64,000 nt of DNA, taken from contig NW_025062476.1 of the NCBI RefSeq assembly GCF_000002995.4, positions 13,449,001 through 13,513,000 on the forward strand. The letters are read 5' to 3'. Numbering within the stretch: the stretch's first letter is position 1; each line of letters starts with the position of its first letter. This stretch comes from Brugia malayi (lineage: Eukaryota > Nematoda > Chromadorea > Rhabditida > Onchocercidae). Under the pieces are notes generated by a model, which did no database searches, was not told the origin of the DNA, and saw only the letters and a list, made by a program, of their open reading frames with translations. Shown one piece after another: positions 23,801 to 38,091 of this stretch. Made by a program: the position numbers and the translations under genes.

Positions 23801-26800
23801 TTTTTTTGAATACTTCTTATTATATTAGAAAAAGAAAAGAAAATTTTTTTAATCCATTTTTTGACAAATAAAATAAAAAACAAACAAAACAAAAACAAAG
23901 AACTACTCATTACTCATAAATGATTAATAAATATAACTCTAATAATATTTCGAAAAGAAAATAAACCGTGATTCACTGCTTGTTACGTCATCACGAATAT
24001 CAGTAAGCGTGAAAAGAAATTCTTCCGTCATTTCCGGATATTTACGTAATAACGATGCTATTTCCAATAAAAGCATATCTTTATCACGAAGTGTGATAAA
24101 TTCAGCAATTGAATATAATACATTTGTTAAATTTCTCGTCTATAATTATAATAATATAAAGAAATGTTTTTTTCCCTCTCTCTCTCTCTCTCTTTCATTT
24201 TTTTGTTTATTTATTTATTTTTTTCTGTCTCTGTTAAATAAAAAAATTATTTTTATTTAAACGGAAAGAAAAAAACGATGAAAATAAATTCTTTCAAAAA
24301 AAAAATGAAATATAAGAAAAAAAAGAGAAATTAATTCTCTCAATTTATTCATTATCATATATTTATTTATGTTTATCAAAAAATCTATTTTATTGTTAAT
24401 TTTTAATCAAATGATAATATCATAATATATTATAATAAATTATAGCATTACAATATCAAATAAATACAATAAAATAAATTCAAAAAAGTTTCAAATAAAT
24501 TAACTTGACATATATTTTTTTAAAAAAAAAAAAAAATATCCAAGTAAATTAAACATATTAATGATTTTTATTTATTTAATAAATAAATAAATAAATAATT
24601 TTTTTGTAAAAAAAAAAAACAAAAAAACAGAAGACGAAAAAGAAAAATATTGATAACAATGTATATTACTTAGTGATAAATAAGATGATAAAAATGATAT
24701 ATAAATTAATTTGTATTAATAAATTGTAAAATAATTTAAATGAAAAAAAAAAAAGAAAATTTAACAAAATTTACCTTATTAATACAATTAAATTGTGTAA
24801 ATAATGCATTAAATGTTACATTGATTATTTCAATATCATTTTGAAGACATTTTGCAATTGCACAACGTTTTTGATATTCTGTGCAAGTTAATTTTCTGAA
24901 AATTTAACAAAGTTAATAGCAATTAATTCTTTTCTTTTTCTTTTTGTTTGTAACAAATTTAATAAAATAAATTAGATTAATTATGAATTATGAATTCAAA
25001 AATTTTTTAATAAATATTCTTTCTAACTTACCTGCTTGCAATAGCATTTAAATATTCTGCAACAATTTTAAATTCAATAAATTGAAGTATTTCAATATGA
25101 ATATCTCGTCGAAGATGCATGTAATCATTTTCATAATCTTTTATTGTTTCACAAATTGTTCCAATAATATTTGAATTTTTCATCCTAAATTTTTAGAAAT
25201 TTAAACTAAATTTTTTTTTTTTTGTCTTCTCTTTTTCATTTACAAATGAAAATTAAAAAATTATAATAATATTAAAAATTTATTAAATATAATAATAATA
25301 ATTAATTAATTAATTAAAATGTTTTCATTTCTAAAAATTAGTACCATTGTTTGCTTAATAGTTGTTCGAAGCAATTATAAAGATCGCTGCAAATTTCATC
25401 GCAAAGCATATTCATCCTAAAAATTTGAATCAAAAAAAAAAAAAGAAATAGAAGAAATAATATTAAATTTTGAGTGAAGAAAATTTTCATAAATAAAAAC
25501 AAAAAAAAAAAAGTTGCATTTATGTATATATAATTTAAATTAAATTCTATAAAATGTGTAGGAGGAGAAAAACATAAATAAAATAAATTGATAACAGTTT
25601 AATAATAATAATAATAATATAATAATAACAATAATAATAATAACAATAATAATAAAAATAATAATAATAATAAATAATATTAATAGAAGTATTATTTATA
25701 AAATGGCAATAGACACATTAACTCATTGTCTATTGTATTTGTATAAAAACTTTTGCATAATTCAAAATATTAAAAAAAAAAAAAGTAAATTTCTGCAAAT
25801 TTTATTTTCGCTTCCTTTTTTTTTAAAAAAATTATAAATGAAAAATTAAAAATAAAAAAAATAAAAGAATTATAAAAAACAAAAAAAAAAAAAAAAAACA
25901 GTGAAACATTTACACCGTTCGAAGCATTTCATTAAAACGTTTTTTCAAAATTTCAATACGTTCCCATGCAGCTTCCAATGGTTCCTCATCCTCTAATTCA
26001 ATCTCAGTTTCATTATCAATTTCATTTAATTGCTTATCAAAATTATCATTTTGCTCATTCAATGATGCATTTTCTGATGATGAAGGTGTTATATTAGCTA
26101 ATGTTGCTGGTATATCTCGAAGTGCATTCATTGCACCATGAATTGCACCTAAAATTAGAAAAATAAAAAAGAAAAATGTTAAATTTATAAATGATATTAG
26201 CACAATTGTTTAAATTTCTTTTCTATTTTATATAAATTTTATTAATAATTTATAATTAAACAAATTCTTTTTTTTTTTTTTTTTATTTAAAAAAGAAATA
26301 AAAAATTTAATTGAGTAATTTTTCAAGTTTAAATATCGTTCATAATTCATTTTAATTCATATAATATTATTTAATTGCAGTGATAATTTGAGTGATATAA
26401 GCAAATAATAAATTTGTAGCAAAGAATTTTGAACTATAATTTGAAATTGATAAAATTGAATAAATAAATAAGTAAATGAGTGGTAAGTAAAGAACATCTA
26501 TAAAAGTAAATAATGAATAACCGAAGAATAATGCAAGTAAGAAAATGTTTTGTTAAAATTTCTTTTTTGCTTCTTTCATCTCTTCTTCTTTCTTGTAAAT
26601 AATAATAATAATGATAGTAATAAATCGTAATAATAATAATATTTAGCAATAATAATAAATAACAATAGTAATAATAATAATAACCATGTAATAGTGATAA
26701 TAATAATAATAACATGTAATAATGATAATAATAATAATAATAATAAATAACAATAATAATAATAATAAATAATACCTTGCATTTTGCGATTGAAACATTT

Positions 26801-29800
26801 TTGTTTTTGTTTACAAATGAATGTTTCATTTGCTGACTGTGAAATGATTGATATTCGTTTTTGTTTTTGAATTTCATTCCATTTCAATGATTCATTTCGC
26901 ATTCCTTCGATATATTTTTTCAATTTATCTATTGAATCAGCAAACATATCCAAATTATTTGCAATCGTTATCTGTTAAATATTAATAAATATTATAATTT
27001 ATACATTTTAATAAATTAAATTTATTTCAAAATAAAATTTAATATTTAGAAATAATATTTTAATACCATAATTTTTATATATTCATCATTTTGTTCCTTC
27101 TGATACATTCCTTTATTTTTTAGTTCGTTAATAGAATCTGCAAAATATGAAATTATTTTGAGAAAAATATAGCAAGAATAGAAAGAAAAATAAAATTAAT
27201 ATTATTATTATTATTGTATTATAAATTAAACAATTTTTAATAAAACTAATTGCTAGTCTTTTATTTTAATTGTTTTTATAATTTATTCATAAATTAATAT
27301 TAATTAATAATTTTAAGTGTTGCAAAGTAAATTATAAAATAATATTACTTTTTTTTTGCTTTTTTTATTTCTTCTTCAATATAATAATTTAAATTTATAA
27401 CTCAATTTATATTTTAGATGTATTAATATATAAATATAATTTAATTCTTTTATCATTTTTAGCGTTTATGTTTATTTGTTAACTGAAATGATCACGTACG
27501 TTGTACGTCAAATGATCACGTATAATGTAAACAACTATACAAATTAGTGACTAAATTCTCTTTCATTCCTTCTATTCAGTTAATTATTTCTAAAATTCAA
27601 AAGGAAACAAACAAACAAATAAACAAAAACAAAATGTTTACCTTCTAAATGAGGACAAATTAATCTGATATATTCATTAAGACATTCATTTAAAATACGT
27701 GGCACAATTTCATCAGAAATTTCACAAGCCAAAGTCATCTTAAATAATACAACAAAAATTATTTTTAGCATATCTATAATTTCGTTTTATTTTATTTTTT
27801 TATTTTTTATATTATTTACTTAATTATCAAATAATTATATTAAATAATTGTTAAAATGAAATTAATATTATACTAATAGTATATTTATTTGATTGCATTA
27901 TTTGCTTTTTTTTTTTTTTAATATAATTATCATTTCATTTTTATAAAATTATAATGGATAAATTATTTTATCAAATATTTTTTATTATAATTTCTCAATT
28001 GTCAAACATTTATTATATTTTCTTAATTATCGAATATCTATTATGATTTCTTGATTATTACTATTATTAATATTAATATTATTATTGTTATTATTATTAT
28101 TACTAATATCATAATTTTATTTATCATATCTTAAAGTATTATCAAATAGCTGTTATATTTTCTTAATTATCGAGTATCTATTATGATTTCTTGGTTATTA
28201 TTATTATTATATTTTTATTTATATCTTTAAGTAATATCAAATAGCTGTTATATCTTCTTAATTATCAAATAATTTATCTTTTCTTAATTATTTTTTAATT
28301 TTTTTTTTTTTTTTTGAATAATTTATAATTTTTGATCAACTAGTCTAATTGTAATTTCTTAATTTTTTTAAATTATACTTTTCTTATTTATTATAATTTC
28401 TCAATTATCGATTACTTATTTTATTTCTGCTAATTATCAATTATTTTATCAATTTTTCTAATTATCAAATCTTTGTTATTATATTTTCTTCTTTTTCTTA
28501 GTTATTTTATTAATTAACAAACACTTATCATATTTTTTCAATTATCAAAAAGTGATAATGATAAGGTTTTATATTGATAATGTAATACCTGATCATTAAC
28601 AATTGAATAAAGTATATGTGATAAATGAGTATAATAATATCCATATTCATCTTCCATTATATTACTTCGTAATTCGTCAATATTATCAAACTGAAAAAAA
28701 AAAAAAACAAACAAATAAACAAATAAATAAAACAAAAAACAACAATAAAATTGAGTTTTTTATTTTCTATTCCTATTTATTATACTTCTTTTGTAGCAAT
28801 ATTTTAATTTCTCAAGCAATAATTAATTTTCATTTAATTATTAAACAAAAGAAAAACAGTCAAAAATCATTTAATTACTACAATTTATCAATATGATAAG
28901 ATTTATCAGTGATAAGGAAACTAATCATTTATCAATTACATGCATATATTAATTTCGTGAAAAAAAAAAGAATTGATAACTCTTAAACTAATAATTCTTT
29001 GAGGAAAAATTTTTTTAATAATAAATTAATAATAATTAATGTTCTAAGTTAAAAATTAATTAAACAAGAGTTTGGTTAAAAATTTTCCTTCATTAATTTA
29101 TTCATCTAATTATAATTTTCATTAATCATTTGCAATTCTTGCATAAATTAGTATAAAATTAATGAATTAAATTGATAAAAATAATTTAATTAAATTATCT
29201 ATAAATTATTTATATACTAATAATATGAATTCATTCAAAGGTAAAAAAAAGTTTTTTAAAAGGTTTTTTTTTTCTTTTAAAAAAAGCAATAAAAAAGAAA
29301 TTTTATAATTATGTTATAATTACCTCTTGTTTAACAGTTTTTAATGCCCATTTTGATGTTTCTGATTTAATTATTTCAATAAATCTAAAAATAAACATAC
29401 ATATGTATTTGAACAAAAAAAAAAAAAAATTTTAGAAATAACCTAAATTTAAAAATATTTATGAATTAAATTTTTAAAATACAAATCTATAAACTAAATT
29501 TATAATATACTAAAGCAAATTTTAGACAAGAAAAATTATACATAAACAAACTTTTTAGAATTTTTTTAAAACAAATAAGCAAATATATATAAGCTAATTT
29601 TTTAACAAAAAAATATATATAAGCTAAAATTTCAAATATATGTAAACTAACTTTTTAAAATTTTAAAAATTAAAATTAAAAAAAAAATTCTTTCTTTTGA
29701 ATGGTCACATATAGGTATAGGCTAATTCTAAAAACATATATACATATATATAACTTAAATTTTTTTAAATACATATATTTATAAACTAATTTTTAAATAA

Positions 29801-32800
29801 AAAAAATACACAAGCTGAATTTTTAAATTTTATATATAAGAGACTTTTTAATATACATACCAATTTTTAAAATAAATAATAAATATGTACAAGCTTATTG
29901 TTTATGATATATGTAAATAAACATAAGTTTTTCTTTTTTTTTTTTTTTCAAAAAAACATTCTGTTAAAATTTTTTTTAAAAATAAAAAGAGGCAAACATA
30001 CATTTCAAAAAGATGCATTAATTCATTTGGTTCAATTAATGGTTTATCTCGAATAAGTGAAATTGCATCAATTTCAAGAAATGCCATACCAAGCATATGT
30101 TCTCCGCTGCAACAATTTCCTATAATTTTTATCGCAACTAATTTAATAAAATTAAATGTTACTTTTAATTTCCAAAAAAAAAAAAATTTTCAAATATTAA
30201 AATGTTTAAATTTATATTATATGCTATAAAATTTTATTGTTATTATCATTATTATTAATTATTATTATTATTGCTGTTATTATTATTATTACTATTATTA
30301 TTTATTATTATTATTATTATCGATATTGTTGATTAAAAAGGATTTGAATGCTTAATTTTATTAATTTATAAAAATAATCACATTACTCAAGAAAAAATAT
30401 TTAAATATTTCATGATATCAATTTTTTTTTTTTAAAAAAAAAAAAAGAAAGAAAGAGAAAACGAACTGTTACGAAAAAAAAATGTTTTTTTTTACAATAA
30501 TAATACAAATTCTTTTGTTTTTGGAAAAAAAAAGAATGAAAATAGTTATTGTTGATCTAAGAAAAAAAAAAAAAAAGGAAAAAGATTGATTCTAAAAATA
30601 AATAATAAAATAAAATTTCACCAATTTAAGCAATAAATTAAACGTAAGTAAAACTTACGGATACTGTCTAATCCAACTTAAAAGTTGTATCAATTCACGT
30701 TTGTTTAATTCACTTTTTGCTAATTCAGAAATCTATAAATTAATTAGTTAATTATTAACTTGAAAATAAAAAAGAATCTTTCTTTTTTGGATTTGGATTA
30801 AAATAAAATTAAAATTTCTTCCAAATATTTAATATTCAATGATTGTGAAAAAAAAAAGTGTTAAATGTTTGAGAAAATAAATAATTTTTTTTTTTTTTTG
30901 TTAATAAATCATTCAATCAATTAATCAAATATTATGAAAAATTAATTTTTTTTTTTTTAATCAAAAGAAATAAATTGAATTTTGTAATTAAAGTTTTGTA
31001 ATTGGTAATAAAAAATTAAAAATTTATAATTTATAATTGTTTTTACTTCAATTTTAATCAAAAGCAATAAACAGTTATTGTAATTAAAAGAATTAAAGTT
31101 AGAGAAATTAAAATTTTTTATTAATTTAATAAAGAATAACATCAACACACACACGTACGCATACTACAGTCACACGCACGTACGTGAGTGTTAGCTGCTT
31201 GAAAAAAAATCAAAAACATATGAGAAATTAATGAAAGTAGTGGAAAATATCAAATTAAGCTAAAATTTTATGCAAATTTTTGAAACAAAAAAAAAAAAAA
31301 AGAAAAAATTTTTGAAATAATAATAAAATAGAATTTATGAATAGCTTTACCTTCTTAGCAATTCCATTATGATATGATAAAATAAAATTGTTATAAAGTT
31401 GATGTTCTTTTGGAAAAATTCGTAAAAAATGTTTTGCTGCGTATAAATCTTCCACAATATACAAACGACATATTTCCAAATTTCTATAAAAATTTTTTTA
31501 AAAAAAAAAAATTTTTTTTTTTTTTAGGGAAAAAAAGAAAGTATATACTTAGTTGCTATACTTAAAAAGACTTTAAAGAAAAGTTTATACTTACTTAGAT
31601 ACTTAAAAAGAAAGTATATACTTAAAGCAAATATCTAAATAAACTCATATTTTCTAAAAATTTTTTGTAAAATTTTCCTCTTTTGAATTTTTATAAAAAA
31701 TTCTTATAAGTGAAAAAAGCAAATTAATTGTAAGCATTTTTTTTTTTATTGAAAAATAAAATGAAAAAAAAATTTGTTTTTTTTTTTAATTTGAAATTAA
31801 TAAACTATTAAAATAATATGTTAGAATTGTTATAATTAGAAGATAAAATCAACTGGAATATCCGTGTATTTAAATATGTTTTTAATTTCTATTTAATTTT
31901 TAAAATTTTCATTTCATGCATTTATTTCAATTTTTTTTTTTTTAGTTTGGTTTGCAATTTTAGTTTAATTAGGGTTTAACTGATTTTGAAAAAAATGTAA
32001 AAAAAAATTTTTTTAAATATTTAAAAGAAATAATCATGAAAAAAAAAACTGAAAAATAAAATAGCATAGAAAATCGTTAACAAAATTTTAAAAAAAAGAA
32101 AATTTTTTTTAAAAAAATTAAACCAACAAAAAAAGTTTCTAAGTAAATGATCATTGCAATAATAAATTATCAATCATACCTTGTCACCCAATTTTGATTT
32201 AATTTTCGATCTTCAATTTGAAATGCTTCTACACGTTGTTGCACACGTTCTTCAACAATTTCAAAAAGCATTTTGCGCCAACAATGTGGACGATTTGCAA
32301 TTTTGAATTTATTATTCTCATATAATTGATCAATTCTATAATGAATCATAAATTAAATTATAAATTAATTAATAAAAGAAAAATTTAATTAATTTTAAAT
32401 TCACCTTACTTTCCATCAATTTCAATTGGTTGAAAAATTTTTTTCTATCATAAAAAAACGAAAATAAACAAAAAAGATTTTTTTTTTTTTTTTAAAGTTT
32501 AATTAAATTTAAATTGGCTTACTTTTCATCAATTTCAATTACTCGAAGAATTATTTCAAGTTGCTTTTTAGGTTCAGAATTTTTACCACGTATAATATCA
32601 ATGCCACGTATGCAATAATATTTTGATTCATTTATAAATTTATCATAAATTTGTTCAATTGATTCATAATATGGTGCTAATAGCTGCAAAAAAAAAAAAT
32701 TATATTTTATTTATTAAAAAATTTTACATTCATTAAATTTAATTTAACATAATCAAATAAAGAAGAAACTGAAGAGAGAGAGAAATATTATTAATTACTT

Positions 32801-34601
32801 GATTAAATTTTCTATTTTTGTTTTTTAGGATGTTATCATCATAACAATTAAATGTTTTTAAGTAATATTTTGAATATTTATTTAATAAATGCAAATTTTG
32901 CTTATTATTAGCTAATATATAATTAGCATTTTAATATGAAAAATTTTGATAAATATGAAATAATGGATGAGAATTTTGTTTTGATTTTTTTAAAGTTTAT
33001 TTTATTCAAATTATTAATTAATTAACCTTATTGATACAATCAAATTCATTGTGAGATTTAGCAAATACAAGCAAATGATATCGTATACTTTCTGCTTTTA
33101 GCAATCTAAAAATGTATTTTTAATCAATTAAATAATTAATTCAATAATTATTTAAACTTTTCTTCTTTTGTAAATTATTAAATAATTTGAAAATATTATA
33201 CAAATTGTAGTAGAAATTGTTGTAATGCGTTATGTTACGTAAAGATATGGGAGAAAATAAATTAAAATACGTAATATACGTGAATGAAAAACTAATTATA
33301 CGTGAATAAGGTAATAATATTTTAGATTAAATTTATGAAAAAAACAAAGTTATTACAATGAATAAAAATAAATTAATTAATTAAAGAAAAAATTGTTACC
33401 AATTTTATATATAAATATATTTCATTTATTTATTTATTTATTTTTTTTTTGGTTATCCATTTCAATTTTATACTTAAATGTTTTTCAAAAAAATTATTCT
33501 ATACATTTAATATTTTACAGTACAATAAAATAATAAATATAAAAATATACAAATTTTAATTTATGTTTATAAATTTTTTCATAAATTTGATTTAAAACTT
33601 AAAATTTAAAATTTTTAAATTCTAATAACAAATTATCATTTATCATATTATTTTACAAAAATATATAATATAAATGTAAAAATAAAACAATAAATATAAA
33701 ATAAAATAATAACAAATATAAAAAAAAAAATAAACATAAATTTTAATAATAAATTATCATTTCTAATCAATTTCAACAAATAAACAAACTTTTGAATTGT
33801 AGCACAAAGATTGCTATTGCTAAGATAATTTGTCGTTTTCACGATGATATCATCAATATTTAAAAATTTGACAAAAATTTGTTGAAAATTAGCTTCATGT
33901 AATAATGTCTGTTGAAAATATTTTCTCATAGCTAATAATTCTTCATAATAAGCTGTATCATGTTCAATTCTAAAAAGAAAAATTAATTATTAAATTTCAT
34001 TTAACATTTAAAAATTCTAAACAATTAAATTTTCATTTTAAAGGAATCGATTATTAAATTTCATTTAATATTTAACAATTCTAATTTACTAATTTTTTAA
34101 TTTAAAAAAAAAAAATTAATTATTAAGTTTATTTAACATTTAACAATTCAAAATTACTAAAATTTTCATTTAAAAAAAAAAAAAAAGATAAAATATTAAA
34201 TTTCAATTTTGATACCTCTTTTTTTTTCTTTCTTCATTTTTAAAAATTCATTTAAATTTATGATAAATCATACATTTCAATAATAATAATAATATTCTAA
34301 CAATATTGATTGTATCAATCAATAGATCAATTTTTACTTTTTCTTTTTGCAAATAAAAAATTTTGTAAAAAAGTTAAATTTCTAAGAAAATAAATTTAAA
34401 AAAGTAAATAAATAATAGAAAAAGAAAAAAAAACCTAATAATATTATATTAACTTTTTATATTATTTTCCAAATTAATTATTCGAAAAAAAAAAAGAAAT
34501 AATTACCTAAAATTTTTTATATTACTTTTATCAATATCACTAGTATCATTATCAGTATTTATTAAATTGTCTAAAAGTTGTTTACCAAATGATTCTTGCA
34601 T
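23139..34601 (-). CDS. EXOC3: Exocyst complex component Sec6 (EXOC3)
   Basis: Subunit of the octameric exocyst that tethers secretory vesicles at the plasma membrane. Nineteen exons read right to left: 34601-34507, 33969-33790, 33105-33027, 32683-32523, 32335-32180, 31483-31351, 30732-30659, 30106-30002, 29384-29324, 28690-28589, 27738-27642, 27137-27067, 26971-26776, 26148-25914, 25416-25345, 25184-25032, 24895-24775, 24139-23967, 23304-23139. They total 2430 nt, or 809 aa. Family signatures include RVIEIDEKID, NRPHCWRKMLFEI, NLEICRLYIVEDL, a DEYGYYYTHL segment, CETIKDYENDY, VAEYLNAI, and a C-terminal block with FITLRDKDMLLLEIASLL and a RKYPEM motif. The last exon is basic. The start is the ATG 15 bases after a T-rich cag; reading through from the upstream Sec6-like unit is also in frame (see next entry). 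An intron between exons 13 and 14 carries an AAT microsatellite. Confidence 0.88.
26590..26775. repeat. AAT/ATG microsatellite in a Sec6 intron
   Basis: Imperfect AAT repeat inside the intron between Sec6 exons 13 and 14. It explains the long Tyr/Leu/Ile-rich frames on the minus strand here. A similar AAT tract is at about 25600-25680. Confidence 0.9.
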
Positions 34602-34775
34602 GCCACCAATTTGTGCCTGTAAAATTAATTAATTATAATTAAAATAAAATATTGAAATGAAAGTTAAAAATTTTAAAAAATATTTTTATTAAAATGATAA
34701 TTTTTTCTTTTACTTTTTTTTTTTTTGTTTGATTAATTAGTGATATATTAATTAATGATTTATATTTTTGAATAA

Positions 34776-37700
34776 TTAAGATGATATTATCACCGGATTA
34801 GCAAATATATTCGTACAAAAACTTTTCCAATTTCGTGGACGATTCAAAAAACTTATTTGACCTTTGCCCTTGCGTACTTCATTATCAGCATCTAATCTGC
34901 AATTAACTAAACAAACATATATATATACAGATACTGATTTTTTTTATTTTTAATTTTTATCGTTGAAAAAAAAATTTCTTTTTTAATTTTATATTGAATT
35001 CCAAAAAAAAAAAAATTAATATTAGTTTTGTAAAAAAAAAAATTATTGGAAAATTATTTGCTTTAAAAATTTATTCACAAAAAATTTTGCAATTTTATTG
35101 AAACAAAACTAAAAAAACTTTCATTTAAAACTTTTAAATTTTAAATTGTAAAACTTTAATGTTAGCATCAAATAATTATCTGAAAAGAAAAAGCATCCAA
35201 TGGCTAAAAAGATAATTAATTTTTGCTAAAAAATATTCAAATTTTGTAGTATTTTTTTTTTTGATTAATTAATTTTTATTAAATTATTAATCGAAATTTG
35301 ATACAATTATTTATTTCATTACAAACATTTAATTTTTTTTTTCACCCATTTATTAGTGAATTTTTAATCAATTATTCAAATTACTAAATATTTTCACTTT
35401 TTCTTCACAAGAAAAAAAGTATATAATTTATTTGAAATTAAATTCTCTATTAAAATTTTTCATTTAAAATTTCAAAGCATTGTTAAAATATTTATTTGCT
35501 TTTTTCATTTGTTTGCTTTGTAAAATATTATAAAATTCTTTCTTTTCTTTTCTTTTTTTTTTTTCTTTTTAATATTTTTAAAATATAACTTTTTTCTTTC
35601 CAATTTTTCGAAATCTTTCAAGTACAAAAATTTCCATTTATTCAATTTTTCAAGTACAAAAATTTCAATCTATTCAAAAAAATTTTAAATTGTTGAATTT
35701 TTTCAACTAAATATAAATTTTAAAAAAAATTTTTTAAATTGAAAGAAAACAGAAAGTAAAACTTTAATTTCAACTTTCAAATGATAAAATCCTATGAATG
35801 AATCAATAATGATAAGCTTACTTTGCATCATATTCGATGATTTTCCCAATTTGTTGCAATATATTATCATTGTTGCAATTCTTATCATTATCATTATCAT
35901 TATTATCAGTGCTGTTACTAGTGATACCAATAAGTGTTAAATGAATTACATCACGAATTTGTATAGCCATTAATTCAACATCATTAAAATGTTCAATGAT
36001 AAACTACAATTATTATTATTATTATTTCTTTTTCTTTATAAATTTTTTTTTTTGGTAAATACTTTTCAATCTTATTAAATATTTTAAAAAATTTTCAAAA
36101 AAATTGATTTGGTAAGTTAAAAAATTTTTGTTACAAAATGATACAATCATATTTTATTAATTTTGTGTAATATGAAAAAAAAAATAATAACTAATAATTT
36201 ATAATATTTAAAGTATAATTATTTTTTACAAAAAAAAATGTTTAATATTTATAATATATAAAAATAATTGAAATTTTTGCACCGATTTTTTTTTGAAATA
36301 TTTAAATTATACTAATAAATGTTTAGGAAAATAAATAATCAAAAATATGATAAATTTAAAATTTAATAAGAATTTAAAAAAAAAATAAAAAATATGATAA
36401 ATTAAATGTTTAGGAAAAAATAATAAAAAAATATGATTGAAATAAATTCAAAAAGAAAAAAAAAAAGAATGAAAATTCTTTTTTCAAAATAAAAATAAAA
36501 ATGAAACTTACTGCTTGCTCATCACTTTTATTATCAGTAAGTTCTAGTAAATCATTGCGACATTTTTCATATTTGATAAAACTAAAATTAGAATTAAAAT
36601 AATTTGATCACTTTTTTAAAATAAATGAATTAATTAAAACAAATAAAATAAAAGTGACAATTTGAAATTGATTGAAAATTATAATAATTAAATTATCAAA
36701 TTAAACATAACTTTAATTATACATAAAAAAAATCTTAAATCTCGTCTAATTTCCATGAAATGTTAGCAAATATTACAACTTCCAACTAAAAATTTTAAAT
36801 CAAAATATTTTCAATATTTTCTTTTTTTCTCTCTCCCTTTCTTCTATCATAGAAGAGAGAAAATATGAATTTTATTTTTCAAATATCAAATCAATAATTT
36901 TGTATGCTACAAAATTAGAATTATTATTGCGATAAAAAAATGTAAAGATAAAACATTTTTAAAATTTAAATTATATCAAAATTATATATTATCAAAATTA
37001 GATAAATTAGATATTCAATAAATTTTAAAATAAAAATATTTGAAAAAAAAAAAAAAAAACAAATAAACAAAAGAAATAACAATGTTTTATTTCTTCTCTT
37101 TTTTTTTTTTTAATAAACAAATTATTTTACATAAATTTAATGAAAGTTACTTTTTATATGCTTTAAGTAATTTTCCATCGAGAATGCATGATTTGACATC
37201 GGTGACAATATTTGCAGAATCTAAGAGAAGTTGTAAACACAATCCCAATTTACTTTTCATTCTCATATATTCATTCAATGATGGTAACAATTCTGCTATC
37301 GTTTCCTTATCATTCATCATTTTTCGAATTCTAAAATTTATATCAATTAAAAGAAAAATTTTTTTTTTACTGAAACTTAAAAAGTATTTCATGGAAATCC
37401 ATACGTGATAAGCTTTACCTGTCACTTTTCATATACTACTAGTCTTAATATCATACGTGATAAGCTTTACCTGTCACTTTTCATATACTACTAGTCTTAA
37501 TATCATACGTGATAAGCTTTACCTGTCACTTTTCATATACTACTAGTCTTAATATCATACGTGATAAGCTTTACCTGTCACTTTTCATATACTACTAGTC
37601 TTAATATCATACGTGATAAGCTTTACCTGTCACTTTTCATATACTACTAGTCTTAATATCATACGTGATAAGCTTTACCTGTCACTTTTCATATACTACT

Positions 37701-38091
37701 AGTCTTAATATCATACGTGATAAGCTTTACCTGTCACTTTTCATATACTACTAGTCTTAATATCATACGTGATAAGCTTTACCTGTCACTTTTCATATAC
37801 TACTAGTCTTAATATCATACGTGATAAGCTTTACCTGTCACTTTTCATACGTTAATAGCATACGTGATATCATACGTGATATGCCTTTGCCTTGTCACAT
37901 TTCCGACTGTGAAGTAATTGCTTGATAAAAAGTAACGAATTTATAATAAATGACAAAAAAAAAAAAAAATGAGAAAGTTTCGATGACCTTATTTCCATTG
38001 CTTCAATTTCATTCATTTCAAATTGACCATCAAATGATTGATCAAGAATTAAACTTTCACCCATTGTAATTGTTGGTTTTAATATTGCCAT
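34776..38091 (-). CDS. Truncated Sec6-like paralogue (N-terminal half) in tandem with EXOC3
   Basis: Exons right to left: 38091-37988, 37330-37151, 36581-36512, 36003-35822, 34896-34776. They total 657 nt, or 218 aa if the last exon reads to its TAA at 34778-34776. The segment ending KIIEYDAKLD then NRPRNWKSF parallels Sec6 RVIEIDEKID then NRPHCWRK. Exons 2 here and in EXOC3 are both 180 nt, and the four shared introns have the same phases (2, 2, 0, 2). This shows an old tandem duplication. The first exon starts after a cag at 38113-38114, with 21 bases before the ATG. The last exon could instead be spliced at 34794 (donor gtgata) to 34616, in frame, giving a fused protein of about 1030 aa with two Sec6 N-terminal halves. 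Asp/Asn-rich insert in exon 4. Function unknown; it may be a separate short protein, an alternative N-terminus, or a decaying copy. Confidence 0.65.
37400..37899. repeat. 52-bp minisatellite in intron 1 of the Sec6-like unit
   Basis: Nearly nine copies of a 52-bp unit containing CATACGTGATAAGCTT and TACTACTAGTC. The full copies look identical by eye. A degenerate tail with two more TACGTGATAT motifs extends to about 37899. On the gene strand each unit contains CAGGTAAAG. Confidence 0.95.

Noticed and set aside
26434..26953. Long Tyr/Leu/Ile-rich minus-strand frames
   Set aside because: They combine Sec6 exon 13 with the AAT repeat of the adjoining intron; the repeat part is not coding.
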